Below are positions 42,264 to 50,112 of a DNA stretch of 64,000 nt, piece after piece. The notes under the pieces are model-generated. The model did no database searches. It saw nothing but the letters and a program-made list of their open reading frames with translations, and was not told the DNA's origin. How positions within the stretch are numbered: position 1 is the first letter of the stretch; each line of letters starts with the position of its first letter. This DNA comes from Acidobacteriota bacterium (GTDB lineage Bacteria > Acidobacteriota > Blastocatellia > UBA7656): positions 23,110 to 87,109 of the forward strand of contig JACQDB010000125.1 in the NCBI GenBank assembly GCA_016201275.1, in the 5' to 3' direction. The translations under genes and the position numbers were made by a program.

Positions 42264-43019
42264 TCAGTTTGCGTTCATCAAGCGCTGCAAGGCCTCCTTC
42301 ATTTGTGAGTGGCGTTCTTCATCCTTTTCATTGGCGATCACCTCTTGCAGCGTCGGAATCGCTCGTTTATCGCCGATGTCTGCAAGCGCCAGCGCTGTCG
42401 CCACTCTAACCATAGGGTTTTCATCTTTGAGCAATTGAAGCAACGCTTCAACCGCTGTTTTCGCTTTGAGCATTCCCACTGCCGAAGCCGCCGCCGCACG
42501 CACATCCGGCCCAGGGTCGCGCAACATCGGCAGCAATTTTTCCAGCGCTCTCGCATCTTTCAACAACGCTAGGCTGATGACCGCCGCACCACGCACGCTG
42601 GAATTTTCATCTGCCAAAGCCAGCACCAAGGCGTCAAAGGCGTGAGCATCTGCCAAGTCGCCCAACGCTCTGGCGGCGGTGCTGCGAACAAAAGCCACCT
42701 GATCTTTTAACAACTGCATCAAGGGTTCGACAGCGCGTTGATCTTTGTACTCACTCAAGCCATTGGCGGCAGCGGCGCGCACCTCTGGCGAAGCGTCTTT
42801 GATGGCGGCAAGTAAGGGTTCAACGGCGCGCTTGTCTTCCAGAAAACCCAACGCTTCAACCGCTTCGCGGCGCTCGCTTGATGAGGGGCTTTTCAATTTT
42901 TCAACCAGCTTGGCATATTCATCAAACCGGGAAGGGAAGGCCAATGCGTCAACAATCAACGCCGATAAAGACAGCGCAAGAACCAGCATCAGAGGAAGGA
43001 TTTTTCTACAGCGATTCAT
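42264..43019 (-). CDS. exported HEAT-repeat protein
   Basis: The product is 251 residues from ATG 43019, which opens a signal peptide (ILPLMLVLALSLSALIVDAL). Six HEAT/PBS-lyase-type repeats of about 31 residues follow, with DKRAVEPLLAAIKDASPEVR, DQRAVEPLMQLLKDQVAFVR and AHAFDALVLALADENSSVRG as clear units. Such solenoids bind proteins. It is 86 bp after the alpha/beta hydrolase stop and on the same strand. Confidence 0.85.
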   Translation of the reverse strand: MNRCRKILPLMLVLALSLSALIVDALAFPSRFDEYAKLVEKLKSPSSSERREAVEALGFLEDKRAVEPLLAAIKDASPEVRAAAANGLSEYKDQRAVEPLMQLLKDQVAFVRSTAARALGDLADAHAFDALVLALADENSSVRGAAVISLALLKDARALEKLLPMLRDPGPDVRAAAASAVGMLKAKTAVEALLQLLKDENPMVRVATALALADIGDKRAIPTLQEVIANEKDEERHSQMKEALQRLMNAN

Positions 43020-43105
43020 AATTTTTTTAGCGTCAGGCGCACGCCTCCGGTTGGTGAAAAGCGCGGCAACGCTTGTCGAATGACTGGGCGGCACAGTGAT
43101 TTTTC

Positions 43106-43939
43106 TCAACCTAAAAAATCCGTGATGGCGGCAACGAAATCGTTTTCGCCTTCAAACATCATTAGGTGGCCGCAATCTTTGATCACGATCACTCGCGCAT
43201 CGTTCAGTTGTCGCGCCCATTCTGCGGCATAAACATTAGGAATCAATTGATCATCGTCGCCCCACAAAATCAGTGTAGGCGAACTGATGCGCCGCAACCT
43301 CGCCGCCAGTTTCGGATTATGGCCGAACGGATTCCAGAACAAACGCGCCGTCACCGCCATACCTTTATAGGCTTCGGCTTTCTCTTCGTCCGACGCTTCA
43401 TCGGGAATCAACATCTGCGCCAACAGCGAATCGGCTTCGTGAAAATTCATCTGCCGTAATTTTTCGGCGCTGTTTAAGGCCGCGAACATATCGGTCATCG
43501 GATGGGCGTCCAGCCACAAACCTGCAGGCGCGCCCAAGATCAGTTTTTTGACGCGCTGCGGATAGCGCGTCGCAAATTCCGCCGCGATCCAGCCACCCAG
43601 CGAAGTCCCTGCGAGATTGACCGCTTCGAGTTTCAAGTGATCGAGCAAATCCACATAATGGAAAGCCAAATCTTCCATCGAAGAAATTTCTTCGCTGCCC
43701 GTAGTCCTGGCAAAGCCGGGATGCGCCGGAGCGATGAGGTGAAAGCGCTCGGCCAGCTTGTCGTGAAACGGCATCCACAGATTTTCGCCATAAGCCGAAT
43801 GCAGATACAACAGCGGCTCGCCCTCGCCGCTCTCCATCAACTGCACGGTGCGCCCGTGGACTTCAAGCAGCCGCGTTCGGCTCCTGCTCTCTTCCAGCAT
43901 CTTGGCTTTGATCTGTTCCTGTAGTTGCTTGTTTAACAT
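43106..43939 (-). CDS. alpha/beta hydrolase
   Basis: The product is 277 residues. The fold is clear: LLYLHSAYGENLWMPFHDKL (oxyanion region), nucleophile elbow GTSLGG with Ser113, TLILWGDDDQLIPNVYAAEW (catalytic Asp region) and VIKDCGHLMMFE (catalytic His). It starts 77 nt inside the upstream LLM gene; GAGGTGA before ATG 43939 supports the start. The tight coupling suggests the hydrolase and flavin enzyme act in one degradation pathway, as in MhpC- or DmpD-like ring-cleavage steps; the substrate is unknown. Confidence 0.9.
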   Translation of the reverse strand: MLNKQLQEQIKAKMLEESRSRTRLLEVHGRTVQLMESGEGEPLLYLHSAYGENLWMPFHDKLAERFHLIAPAHPGFARTTGSEEISSMEDLAFHYVDLLDHLKLEAVNLAGTSLGGWIAAEFATRYPQRVKKLILGAPAGLWLDAHPMTDMFAALNSAEKLRQMNFHEADSLLAQMLIPDEASDEEKAEAYKGMAVTARLFWNPFGHNPKLAARLRRISSPTLILWGDDDQLIPNVYAAEWARQLNDARVIVIKDCGHLMMFEGENDFVAAITDFLG

Positions 43940-45056
43940 AGGGCATCACCTCTTCCGCGAATAACTTCATGCTCTGGCGCGACAACTCGTGCGACAGCGA
44001 CCCCAACTGACAGGCGGTTAAAATATTTCCTACGCCGAGCATTTTTTGATAGTGAATTAATTTATCGCGCACCGTTGCCGGACTGCCAACCAAAGCATAC
44101 GCGCCGTCTTCGATCTGCGCCCAGGTCTCCACGTTCAACAAGAATTTATCGCGGTTCTTGTCTATCGAAAGCGCCGATTTCACCGACGTATAACCGGGCG
44201 GCGAAATGTCTATGCCTTTGAGCAGGTTCTTGGCGAAGTACCATAGATGCGGCTCGAATTCGCGCCGCGCCTGTTCATCGGTGGCGGCCACATACGTTGG
44301 CACAATCCAGCCCATCTGTTCGGGGTCTGGCGTGTAGCCTTCGTTGGCGCAGCATTCGCGGAACATATCAAAGGTGCGCTTGAAGACATTGATATGAAAA
44401 TAAGGAATGCCCATGTAGGCATAGCGCCGTTTGGCAACAAATTCCATCGTCTCAATCGAACCGACGCCGGGAATCCATATCGGCGGATGCGGTTGTTGAA
44501 TCGGGCGCGGCCAGGGATTCACATAATTCAAATGATAATGCTTGGAGAAGTAGCGAAACGGCCCAGGCTCGGTCCACGCTTTGATGATTAAATCGTGAGC
44601 TTCGCGGAAACGCTCGCGGGCTTCTGTAGGATTGATGGAGAAGGAAAAATATTCAGGGCCGCCGCCAACCACGAACCCTGCGATCAAGCGTCCGCCCGAT
44701 ATGCAATCAATCATGGCGAACTCTTCGGCGATGCGCGTCGGCGGATTGTACAGCGGCAGAGCGTTGCCGATGACGGCGATTTTCACGCGCTTGGTTTCGC
44801 GTGCAATGATGGAGGCAATCAGATTTGGCGACGGCATCAGGCCGTAAGCATTTTGATGATGCTCGTTGACGCATATGCCATCAAAGCCCAACTCTTCGGC
44901 ATAGACCAGCGAGTTGATATATTCGTTATACAACTCGCCGCCTTGTTCGGGATCAAAGAGCATATTGGGAACCCACACCCACGCCGAATCATATTGCTCG
45001 CGAAAATTTTCCGGCAGGTACGGCCAACACATCAGATGAAAATAGAAGAAGCGCAT
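43863..45056 (-). CDS. LLM-class flavin-dependent oxidoreductase
   Basis: The product is 397 residues. ATG 45056 follows AGGAGG by 8 nt. It has the luciferase-like barrel: FFYFHLMCWPYLPE, YAEELGFDGICVNEHHQNAY, IAVIGNALPLYNPPTRIAEE, SGGRLIAGFVVGGGPEYFSF and PIWIPGVGSIETMEF. These enzymes use FMNH2 or F420H2 to oxygenate or dehydrogenate organic substrates. The last ~25 residues (TTGTDQSQDAGREQEPNAAA) are a variable tail encoded by the 77-nt overlap with the hydrolase gene. Confidence 0.92.
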   Translation of the reverse strand: MRFFYFHLMCWPYLPENFREQYDSAWVWVPNMLFDPEQGGELYNEYINSLVYAEELGFDGICVNEHHQNAYGLMPSPNLIASIIARETKRVKIAVIGNALPLYNPPTRIAEEFAMIDCISGGRLIAGFVVGGGPEYFSFSINPTEARERFREAHDLIIKAWTEPGPFRYFSKHYHLNYVNPWPRPIQQPHPPIWIPGVGSIETMEFVAKRRYAYMGIPYFHINVFKRTFDMFRECCANEGYTPDPEQMGWIVPTYVAATDEQARREFEPHLWYFAKNLLKGIDISPPGYTSVKSALSIDKNRDKFLLNVETWAQIEDGAYALVGSPATVRDKLIHYQKMLGVGNILTACQLGSLSHELSRQSMKLFAEEVMPYVKQATTGTDQSQDAGREQEPNAAA

Positions 45057-45236
45057 ACGCAAAGCCTCCTGAAAAAACGGGCGAGCAAATTTTGCTTGCT
45101 CTGGTCAGCGTGCCGCTACGAAGCCGACGCGCTTGTGATTGGGCGCAATGATACCTCATTCGCGCCTGCGGCTCCATCGGTTTGCGACACCAGCAATCAG
45201 CCTCGCAACTCAACTCAGGTTATTTGCTAGGCGCTA

Positions 45237-46469
45237 TTACTTCGCACGCACCTCGTAACAGGTGAGCGTTTCCTGATTGCGTATATAGAGTTTGCCGCCG
45301 CAGATCACCGGATGCGCCCAGCTAGGCCAGCCCTGATCGGCTATCGAAAAACGCCCTTTCTCCACATAACTGGCAGGCGTAGCTTCGGCGAGGCCGACGA
45401 CATTATTTTCGCGCAATCAATAAAGATGGCCATCAGCATAGGTCAACGAGCCTTTGCCGACGCTGCGATGCCGCCACATGACTTTGCCGGTTTCAAATTC
45501 CATGCAGGTGAGAATTGCATTCGAAAAGCCGTACAGATAACCGTTAATCAAGACTAGGCCGCCATGATGATTCTGCGTCTCACGGCTGAAATAGACCTCG
45601 GCGGCTTTGACTTCGCCTTGCGTCGCTTCCAGGTTGAACCGGTTGCCGTCGGTTCCGTAGGCCGAACGGTAGAACACTTTGTTGTTGGCAAAAATCGGTG
45701 TGGCGCAATTGGCCGTGCGATTGGCGGCGTGTTCGTTGCGCCACAGCAATTTGCCACCGGTGGCGCGCACTCCGACTCCGGCCTGCGCTGTGAAACCGAT
45801 AATCCCCGGTACCTCGGCGACGATGCAGGGAGCATAGCCGGCTTCATCGCTCAACTCTTTGCTTGTCCACACGGTCTTGCCGGTCATCTTATCGAGGGCG
45901 ACGATAGAGGCTTGCTTGCCGCCCGGCGTGACAATGACTTTGTTGCCATCCACCAAAGGTGATTCACTGCCTAACCAATGCGAGTTATCGCCACCGAAAT
46001 CGCGCAGAATGTTTTTCTTCCAGATTGCCGTGCCGTCCAGGGTTCGTAAACACGCTAGGTCGCCATTTTCCGAAAGGGCATAGACGCGGTCGCCATCAAT
46101 GGTCGGCGTACCGTGCGGACCGCCGCCACGATTTTGATCCAGTGCCTGGCCGAGACTGGTCGCCCAGAGGATTTTGCCATCGGCGCGATGCAAACAGAAG
46201 ACCGTGCTGTTTTTCGCCTTCACGCCTTGCACAAAAATCTGTTCACTTCGGATGGCAAGTGAGCCGTAGTCTTCGCCTAAACCGGCAATTGCCCGGACCG
46301 TGGTCGGCCCCGATGCAGGCCAACTTTTCAACAACCTGGCCTCTTTCGATAAGCTGTTGCGTTCCGCGCCGTGCCATCGCGGCCAATCCGCTGTAGCTAT
46401 ATGGGCGTTGCCCTGGAAGGTGCAAACCATGAAGGCGAAGAGGACTCGAAATATCAGGTTTCGTTTCAT
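45237..46469 (-). pseudogene. exported PQQ-like beta-propeller protein broken by an in-frame TGA
   Basis: ATG 46469 follows GGAGGA and opens a signal peptide (NLIFRVLFAFMVCTFQGNAH). A PQQ-like propeller follows: WPRWHGAERNSLSKEARLLK, GGGPHGTPTIDGDRVYALSE, SIVALDKMTGKTVWTSKELS, and GKVMWRHRSVGKGSLTYADG. Codon 351 is TGA (45419-45417) in a reading frame that then continues for 59 more family-like residues (NNVVGLAEATPASYVEKGRF; HPVICGGKLYIRNQETLTCY) to a TAA. Homologues, from memory, usually have Leu there, so a point nonsense mutation or sequencing error is likelier than recoding. Confidence 0.8.
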
Positions 46470-46710
46470 CAAAAAATTCCTCCAGATGGACAATCTGGAT
46501 GCGGTTGAGTGATGGCAATAACTCTCCACCATCTTTCCTCATGCGTAACAATATTCCAAACCAGATGAAGGGCAGGTTGCTCTTGCGATGGCGGCGGCAG
46601 TACTCACTGAAAACCTGTTGGTGAAGGCGATAACGGCAAGCACATAGCCGCTCGTCATCATTGGCTTGGAAGCCGTGCGGTGAACGGAATAACCTAGTTC
46701 GATATCTCAC

Positions 46711-47463
46711 TTATTTCCAAAAAGTCGCAACCCCAGCCTCGGAACCTTGTAGGCTTTCACTGTTGTAAGGATAGTTTTTTTCGTAGTCTTTGATGAAGTG
46801 GACGGATAGGTAGAACGCGATTCTGGGGTCTTCTCCCGTGTTCGCTATCCCCCGATGGATCGTCCCACGTCCCATATAGAAGACGGACATCGGCTTTGCC
46901 ACGATTTGTTGCACGGTGAGGTAATCAACACTACGTGCGAGTGTTTCGATCTCGACCTCGTCCACGTCCACGGCCAACTGTTCCAGCACGGCTCTCGGAG
47001 TATTGGACGGAAGGGTGATAAACTGCACCGCATTCTTATCGGTAAAGGGAGTCAGGGCGATCCAGACGACCGCAGCATCGGTTGTATAATCAATGTGCCA
47101 CACTTGTTGTTGCGAACCGACTGGATTGACGACGAAGCCATAACCGTCCAAGATGGCGTGCGGCTCGCAATACTCGCGAACCGCTTTGCGACACCACTTA
47201 TCGAGTGCCTTAGCGATTTTTGGCTCGGCGATCTTTATGATGTCACTGTCGTCCTCAGTGTCATCTTCGTCCTGCCATACATTAAGCCAGAAAATCTCTT
47301 TTTCCGAGAGCTGGGAATCCCACCTTACACCCATGTCCCGCTTCAGGGTTTCAAATGCCTTCAAGAGCATCGCTTGCTGTTTGGCTGGCACTACCCCCCA
47401 AAACTGGAAGCCCATATTGAGCGGATTCAACTTTACATATTTCTTGTCTTTCTTGGCACCCAT
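46711..47463 (-). CDS. 2OG-Fe(II)/phytanoyl-CoA dioxygenase-like protein
   Basis: The product is 250 residues. The iron facial triad is visible: His123 and Asp125 in QQVWHIDYTTDAAVVWIALT, His203 in GRGTIHRGIANTG and the co-substrate Arg214 in DPRIAFYLSVHF. This is the cupin fold of 2-oxoglutarate-dependent oxygenases; the subgroup is not recognised. Start ATG 47463 has AGGAGG 10 nt upstream. It lies at the 3' end of the accessory stretch 46.7-55.3 kb, 450 bp from its nearest co-oriented neighbour. Hydroxylation of a small molecule is plausible; the substrate is unknown. Confidence 0.78.
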   Translation of the reverse strand: MGAKKDKKYVKLNPLNMGFQFWGVVPAKQQAMLLKAFETLKRDMGVRWDSQLSEKEIFWLNVWQDEDDTEDDSDIIKIAEPKIAKALDKWCRKAVREYCEPHAILDGYGFVVNPVGSQQQVWHIDYTTDAAVVWIALTPFTDKNAVQFITLPSNTPRAVLEQLAVDVDEVEIETLARSVDYLTVQQIVAKPMSVFYMGRGTIHRGIANTGEDPRIAFYLSVHFIKDYEKNYPYNSESLQGSEAGVATFWK

Positions 47464-47915
47464 TATCAGTGTCCTCCTGATTTTGTTAAAGGAGAGGGAC
47501 TATAGGTACAAAACCTCTAGCCCCTAGCTACAGTCATGCTCTTTGTGTGCCGGATGCGGAGAAAACTTTGCCTACAGCGCCACGTTACGCGAGGTGCTTG
47601 TGCCGTTGGTTTGCCTTTAGGTGAGGCTGGCGCGGTGCGTTCGTTGGGCGTCTCGCCGCCAAGCTTCAGTCGTTGATTCACTTCAAGCCGTGCCTTGAAA
47701 CTGGCTCTGGTAGCCGGTTTCGCGCCACCGCTGCATTTTCAGAGTTCACCTCGCAAGGGATTCGCGGAGCGCTGCGGCGTTGCAGGTCGCCAGCTTGTTG
47801 TCTCTGAGGCACAACATGACTAACCACTCTGAGCGCGGCGCACAGAAGGAGCCTTGATCAACTTTATGAGGTCGTAGGCGAAGGCGCGCTCCTGTCCAAG
47901 GCAAACCGCACGCAC
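47464..47915. other. long non-coding gap with a degenerate palindrome
   Basis: About 450 bp between two co-oriented genes. It contains the GAAAC/GTTTC-family palindrome at 47693-47726; otherwise short frames have no ribosome sites or recognisable products. No terminator is evident. Confidence 0.5.
47693..47726. repeat. short palindrome, GAAAC/GTTTC family
   Basis: GCCTTGAAACTGGCTCTGGT then AGCCGGTTTCGCGC. The inner GGCT..AGCC and the GAAAC/GTTTC arms match the copies at 6564 and 54256; 20 bp (47704-47723) are identical to 10379-10398 in coxL. Confidence 0.6.
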
Positions 47916-48410
47916 TTATTCTGCCAACCATTCAGGCGGCAACAGGCAGACCAGAGCGCCGCCACCTTTGCACGGCACATCCTTAAAAGTGATGCGCGCT
48001 AGTCCTCCTTTGGCAAGCCGGATGTAGGCGTCTTCATCTCCAATCAGCCAGGCGGCATAGTTTATTAAAAAATCTCCATGACCAATGAGCGCAATGGTGG
48101 CAGTGGGGTCTTGATCCTGAAGAAACCAGGTCAGCTTTTTGGCTTTGCCATCGGGGGACAGATACTCGTTCACTTGCAGGGGTGGCACAGGAGACGACCA
48201 ATTTTCCAGCAGGAGGTCGGCAGTTTGCCGGGCGCGAAGCACGGGGCTGCTCACCACTAGGTTCACCGGCACGTTGTGATGCTGGAGCGTAATTGCCAGG
48301 CGCTCGGCCTGGGCTTGGCCAGCCTCAGTCAACGGTCGTTGGTCATCCTGTAGTTCTCCTTTTTCGTCCAAAGGGCTTGCCTCAGCGCTGCGAATCAAAT
48401 AGATGTTCAT
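47916..48410 (-). CDS. SixA-like histidine phosphatase fold protein lacking the catalytic His
   Basis: The product is 164 residues, SixA length. The order of motifs is that of SixA (phosphohistidine phosphatase): an N-terminal strand, DDQRPLTEAGQAQAERLA, VSSPVLRARQTADLL (Arg59, Arg61) and LIGHGDFL (His111). But the N-terminal RHG, whose His is the phosphate acceptor, reads IRSAEA: Arg7 is kept and the His is Ser8. The enzyme is therefore probably inactive or altered. AAGGAGAG lies 6 nt before ATG 48410. It sits between DUF2252 and the 2OG oxygenase. Confidence 0.82.
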   Translation of the reverse strand: MNIYLIRSAEASPLDEKGELQDDQRPLTEAGQAQAERLAITLQHHNVPVNLVVSSPVLRARQTADLLLENWSSPVPPLQVNEYLSPDGKAKKLTWFLQDQDPTATIALIGHGDFLINYAAWLIGDEDAYIRLAKGGLARITFKDVPCKGGGALVCLLPPEWLAE

Positions 48411-48683
48411 GAAATCTCTCCTTATCTACGAAATCGTTGGTGTGAACTTGAGACGGGTCGAAAAATCGGTATGAAGCCGCATCTGCAAACACGAAGCGCG
48501 AACGTCTAGGCCGCCTTCTCCAGCCGCTGGTCGTCCACGTCCGTGCTTCCATGCAGAATTTTTTTACCTCCATGGCATGGGCTTTCAAATGGTACATCAT
48601 CCCCCTAAATTTGCTTGAACCTGCGATCATTCAACTCGTCAAGATGGTTGTCAGCGCTGCGCTCCTGGCGCTACAGCAGCGCT

Positions 48684-49799
48684 TTATTGGTACTCGACTG
48701 TGGGCTGGTCTTCAGGTGGCGAATACGCCTCAAGCCAATCATACCAATCCGCTTTGGTCTTATCGTGCATGGTCTCGGCGGCCTCAACCAGCCAGTTTTT
48801 CTCCCGCTTTTTCAAATCCTTGTGTACCGCTTTGATGGCGTCGGCCCCGCTGCCTAGGTGTATATTGGCGGTCTCCACTCCCATGGCATAGAGCAGGCGC
48901 GGCAGGTCGCCCTCCTCCACCTCCACCAGATCAATGCGATTGTAATCCGGGGAGAGGCGACGGACGACCCAACTGTTATAGAGGCGTAAAAACGGATCGG
49001 GACAGCGCACCGCCCGAGTCAGTATGGTAGGGTAATGAATAGCGCCTGAGCCTTTGTCATCAAGCGCCCAGAGGCAGGCTGAGGCCGTCAGTTCTTTGGC
49101 TTCGCGGGCGGCTCTGGCGCGACAGAAATTCATCAGCGCCAGATAGCGTCGTCGCCCCAGACTGCCTAGGCCGGCACGCCGATGGGAGGTTTGAAAACGC
49201 AGCCCACGCGCTGGCAAACTCTCGCGGATCGCCAGCCGCGTTTCTTCCGGCAATGGCTCAGAATGAGGGGCGTGTCCTTCAAGCTTTTCCCAAAACTTCT
49301 CCGGGTCTTTGAGGTTTTCTTCGACTAAATCCCTCAGCCAAACATTGTCCTCCGCCAACACAAATGGCCTGCCGCCAGTTGCCAAGCCTTCTCGATAGCC
49401 AGTAAGAATGGGTTTGCTGAGTTCCTTCATAGGAACCGCGCCATAATCCTGGGCGAGCGCCATTTGAGTGCTGACCGTCAGCCGTACCAGATCCGCAGCA
49501 TAAGCCAATGGATAGGCTTCATCAAAATCATTGATGCCCCAGACTAGGCGGGCTTCGATATCGCGCCAGGTGCCAAAATTATCGGTATGCAGATCGCCGA
49601 CCGCCAGCACTTCCGGGGCTGCCGCCAGGTCGCCGACTTCAATGAACCAAAGCTGCATCCAGCGATAAAAAGTCGCACGCATAAACTCGAAAAGATTCGC
49701 CGTCATACGCTCATGCTTATATTGCAAGTCCGATTCAATCAGGGGCAGGCGCTTTGCCAGCCACTCCTCGTAACTCAGGGTTGCCTTTTTGATCTTCAT
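48684..49799 (-). CDS. DUF2252 protein
   Basis: The product is 371 residues. VLAVGDLHTDNFGTWRDIEA at 65-84 and WGINDFDEAYPLAYAADLVR at 87-106 are the DUF2252 signatures, which align with the catalytic HxD..N and DFD motifs of aminoglycoside-phosphotransferase-like kinases. DUF2252 proteins are predicted kinases of unknown substrate. AAGGAGG is about 10 nt before ATG 49799. The gap to the next gene upstream (49800-50112) shows nothing distinctive. Confidence 0.85.
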   Translation of the reverse strand: MKIKKATLSYEEWLAKRLPLIESDLQYKHERMTANLFEFMRATFYRWMQLWFIEVGDLAAAPEVLAVGDLHTDNFGTWRDIEARLVWGINDFDEAYPLAYAADLVRLTVSTQMALAQDYGAVPMKELSKPILTGYREGLATGGRPFVLAEDNVWLRDLVEENLKDPEKFWEKLEGHAPHSEPLPEETRLAIRESLPARGLRFQTSHRRAGLGSLGRRRYLALMNFCRARAAREAKELTASACLWALDDKGSGAIHYPTILTRAVRCPDPFLRLYNSWVVRRLSPDYNRIDLVEVEEGDLPRLLYAMGVETANIHLGSGADAIKAVHKDLKKREKNWLVEAAETMHDKTKADWYDWLEAYSPPEDQPTVEYQ

Positions 49800-50112
49800 C
49801 TTCGCAAGTACCTCCTTGGTGAAAATGGTTTGCTCTACCGGCGCTCCTGACGGCGATGGCGCAGAGGCGTTGGCGGTCTTGGGTAATGGACGGATGACGA
49901 AGCGTGTCCCCCCAGTGGACAGTTATCTCGTCATCGTGGCGGCAATGCGAAGTGGCGCTCATCGCCAGGATTGGCCGAGTTCTGCATTGCCATTTTGCGA
50001 ACAAGAGTGCCGATATACTTTGTGGTTCTTGGCCTCAGACAAGCGCAGGTAGCGGACGCGGATGGAAGCGGCGAGGTGATGCCGCGCCCGCCAAATGGCT
50101 ATCGCTGCGGAC

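Noticed and set aside
45417..45419. TGA of the PQQ-like gene as a second selenocysteine codon
   Set aside because: The aligned position is usually Leu or another non-Cys residue in this family as I remember it, and the only nearby hairpin (TCGGC-CTC-GCCGA) lacks the G-first loop. A nonsense mutation or error is simpler.
47746..47931. 61-residue frame before the 2OG oxygenase
   Set aside because: No ribosome site and no protein-like pattern; it overlaps the end of the SixA-like gene.
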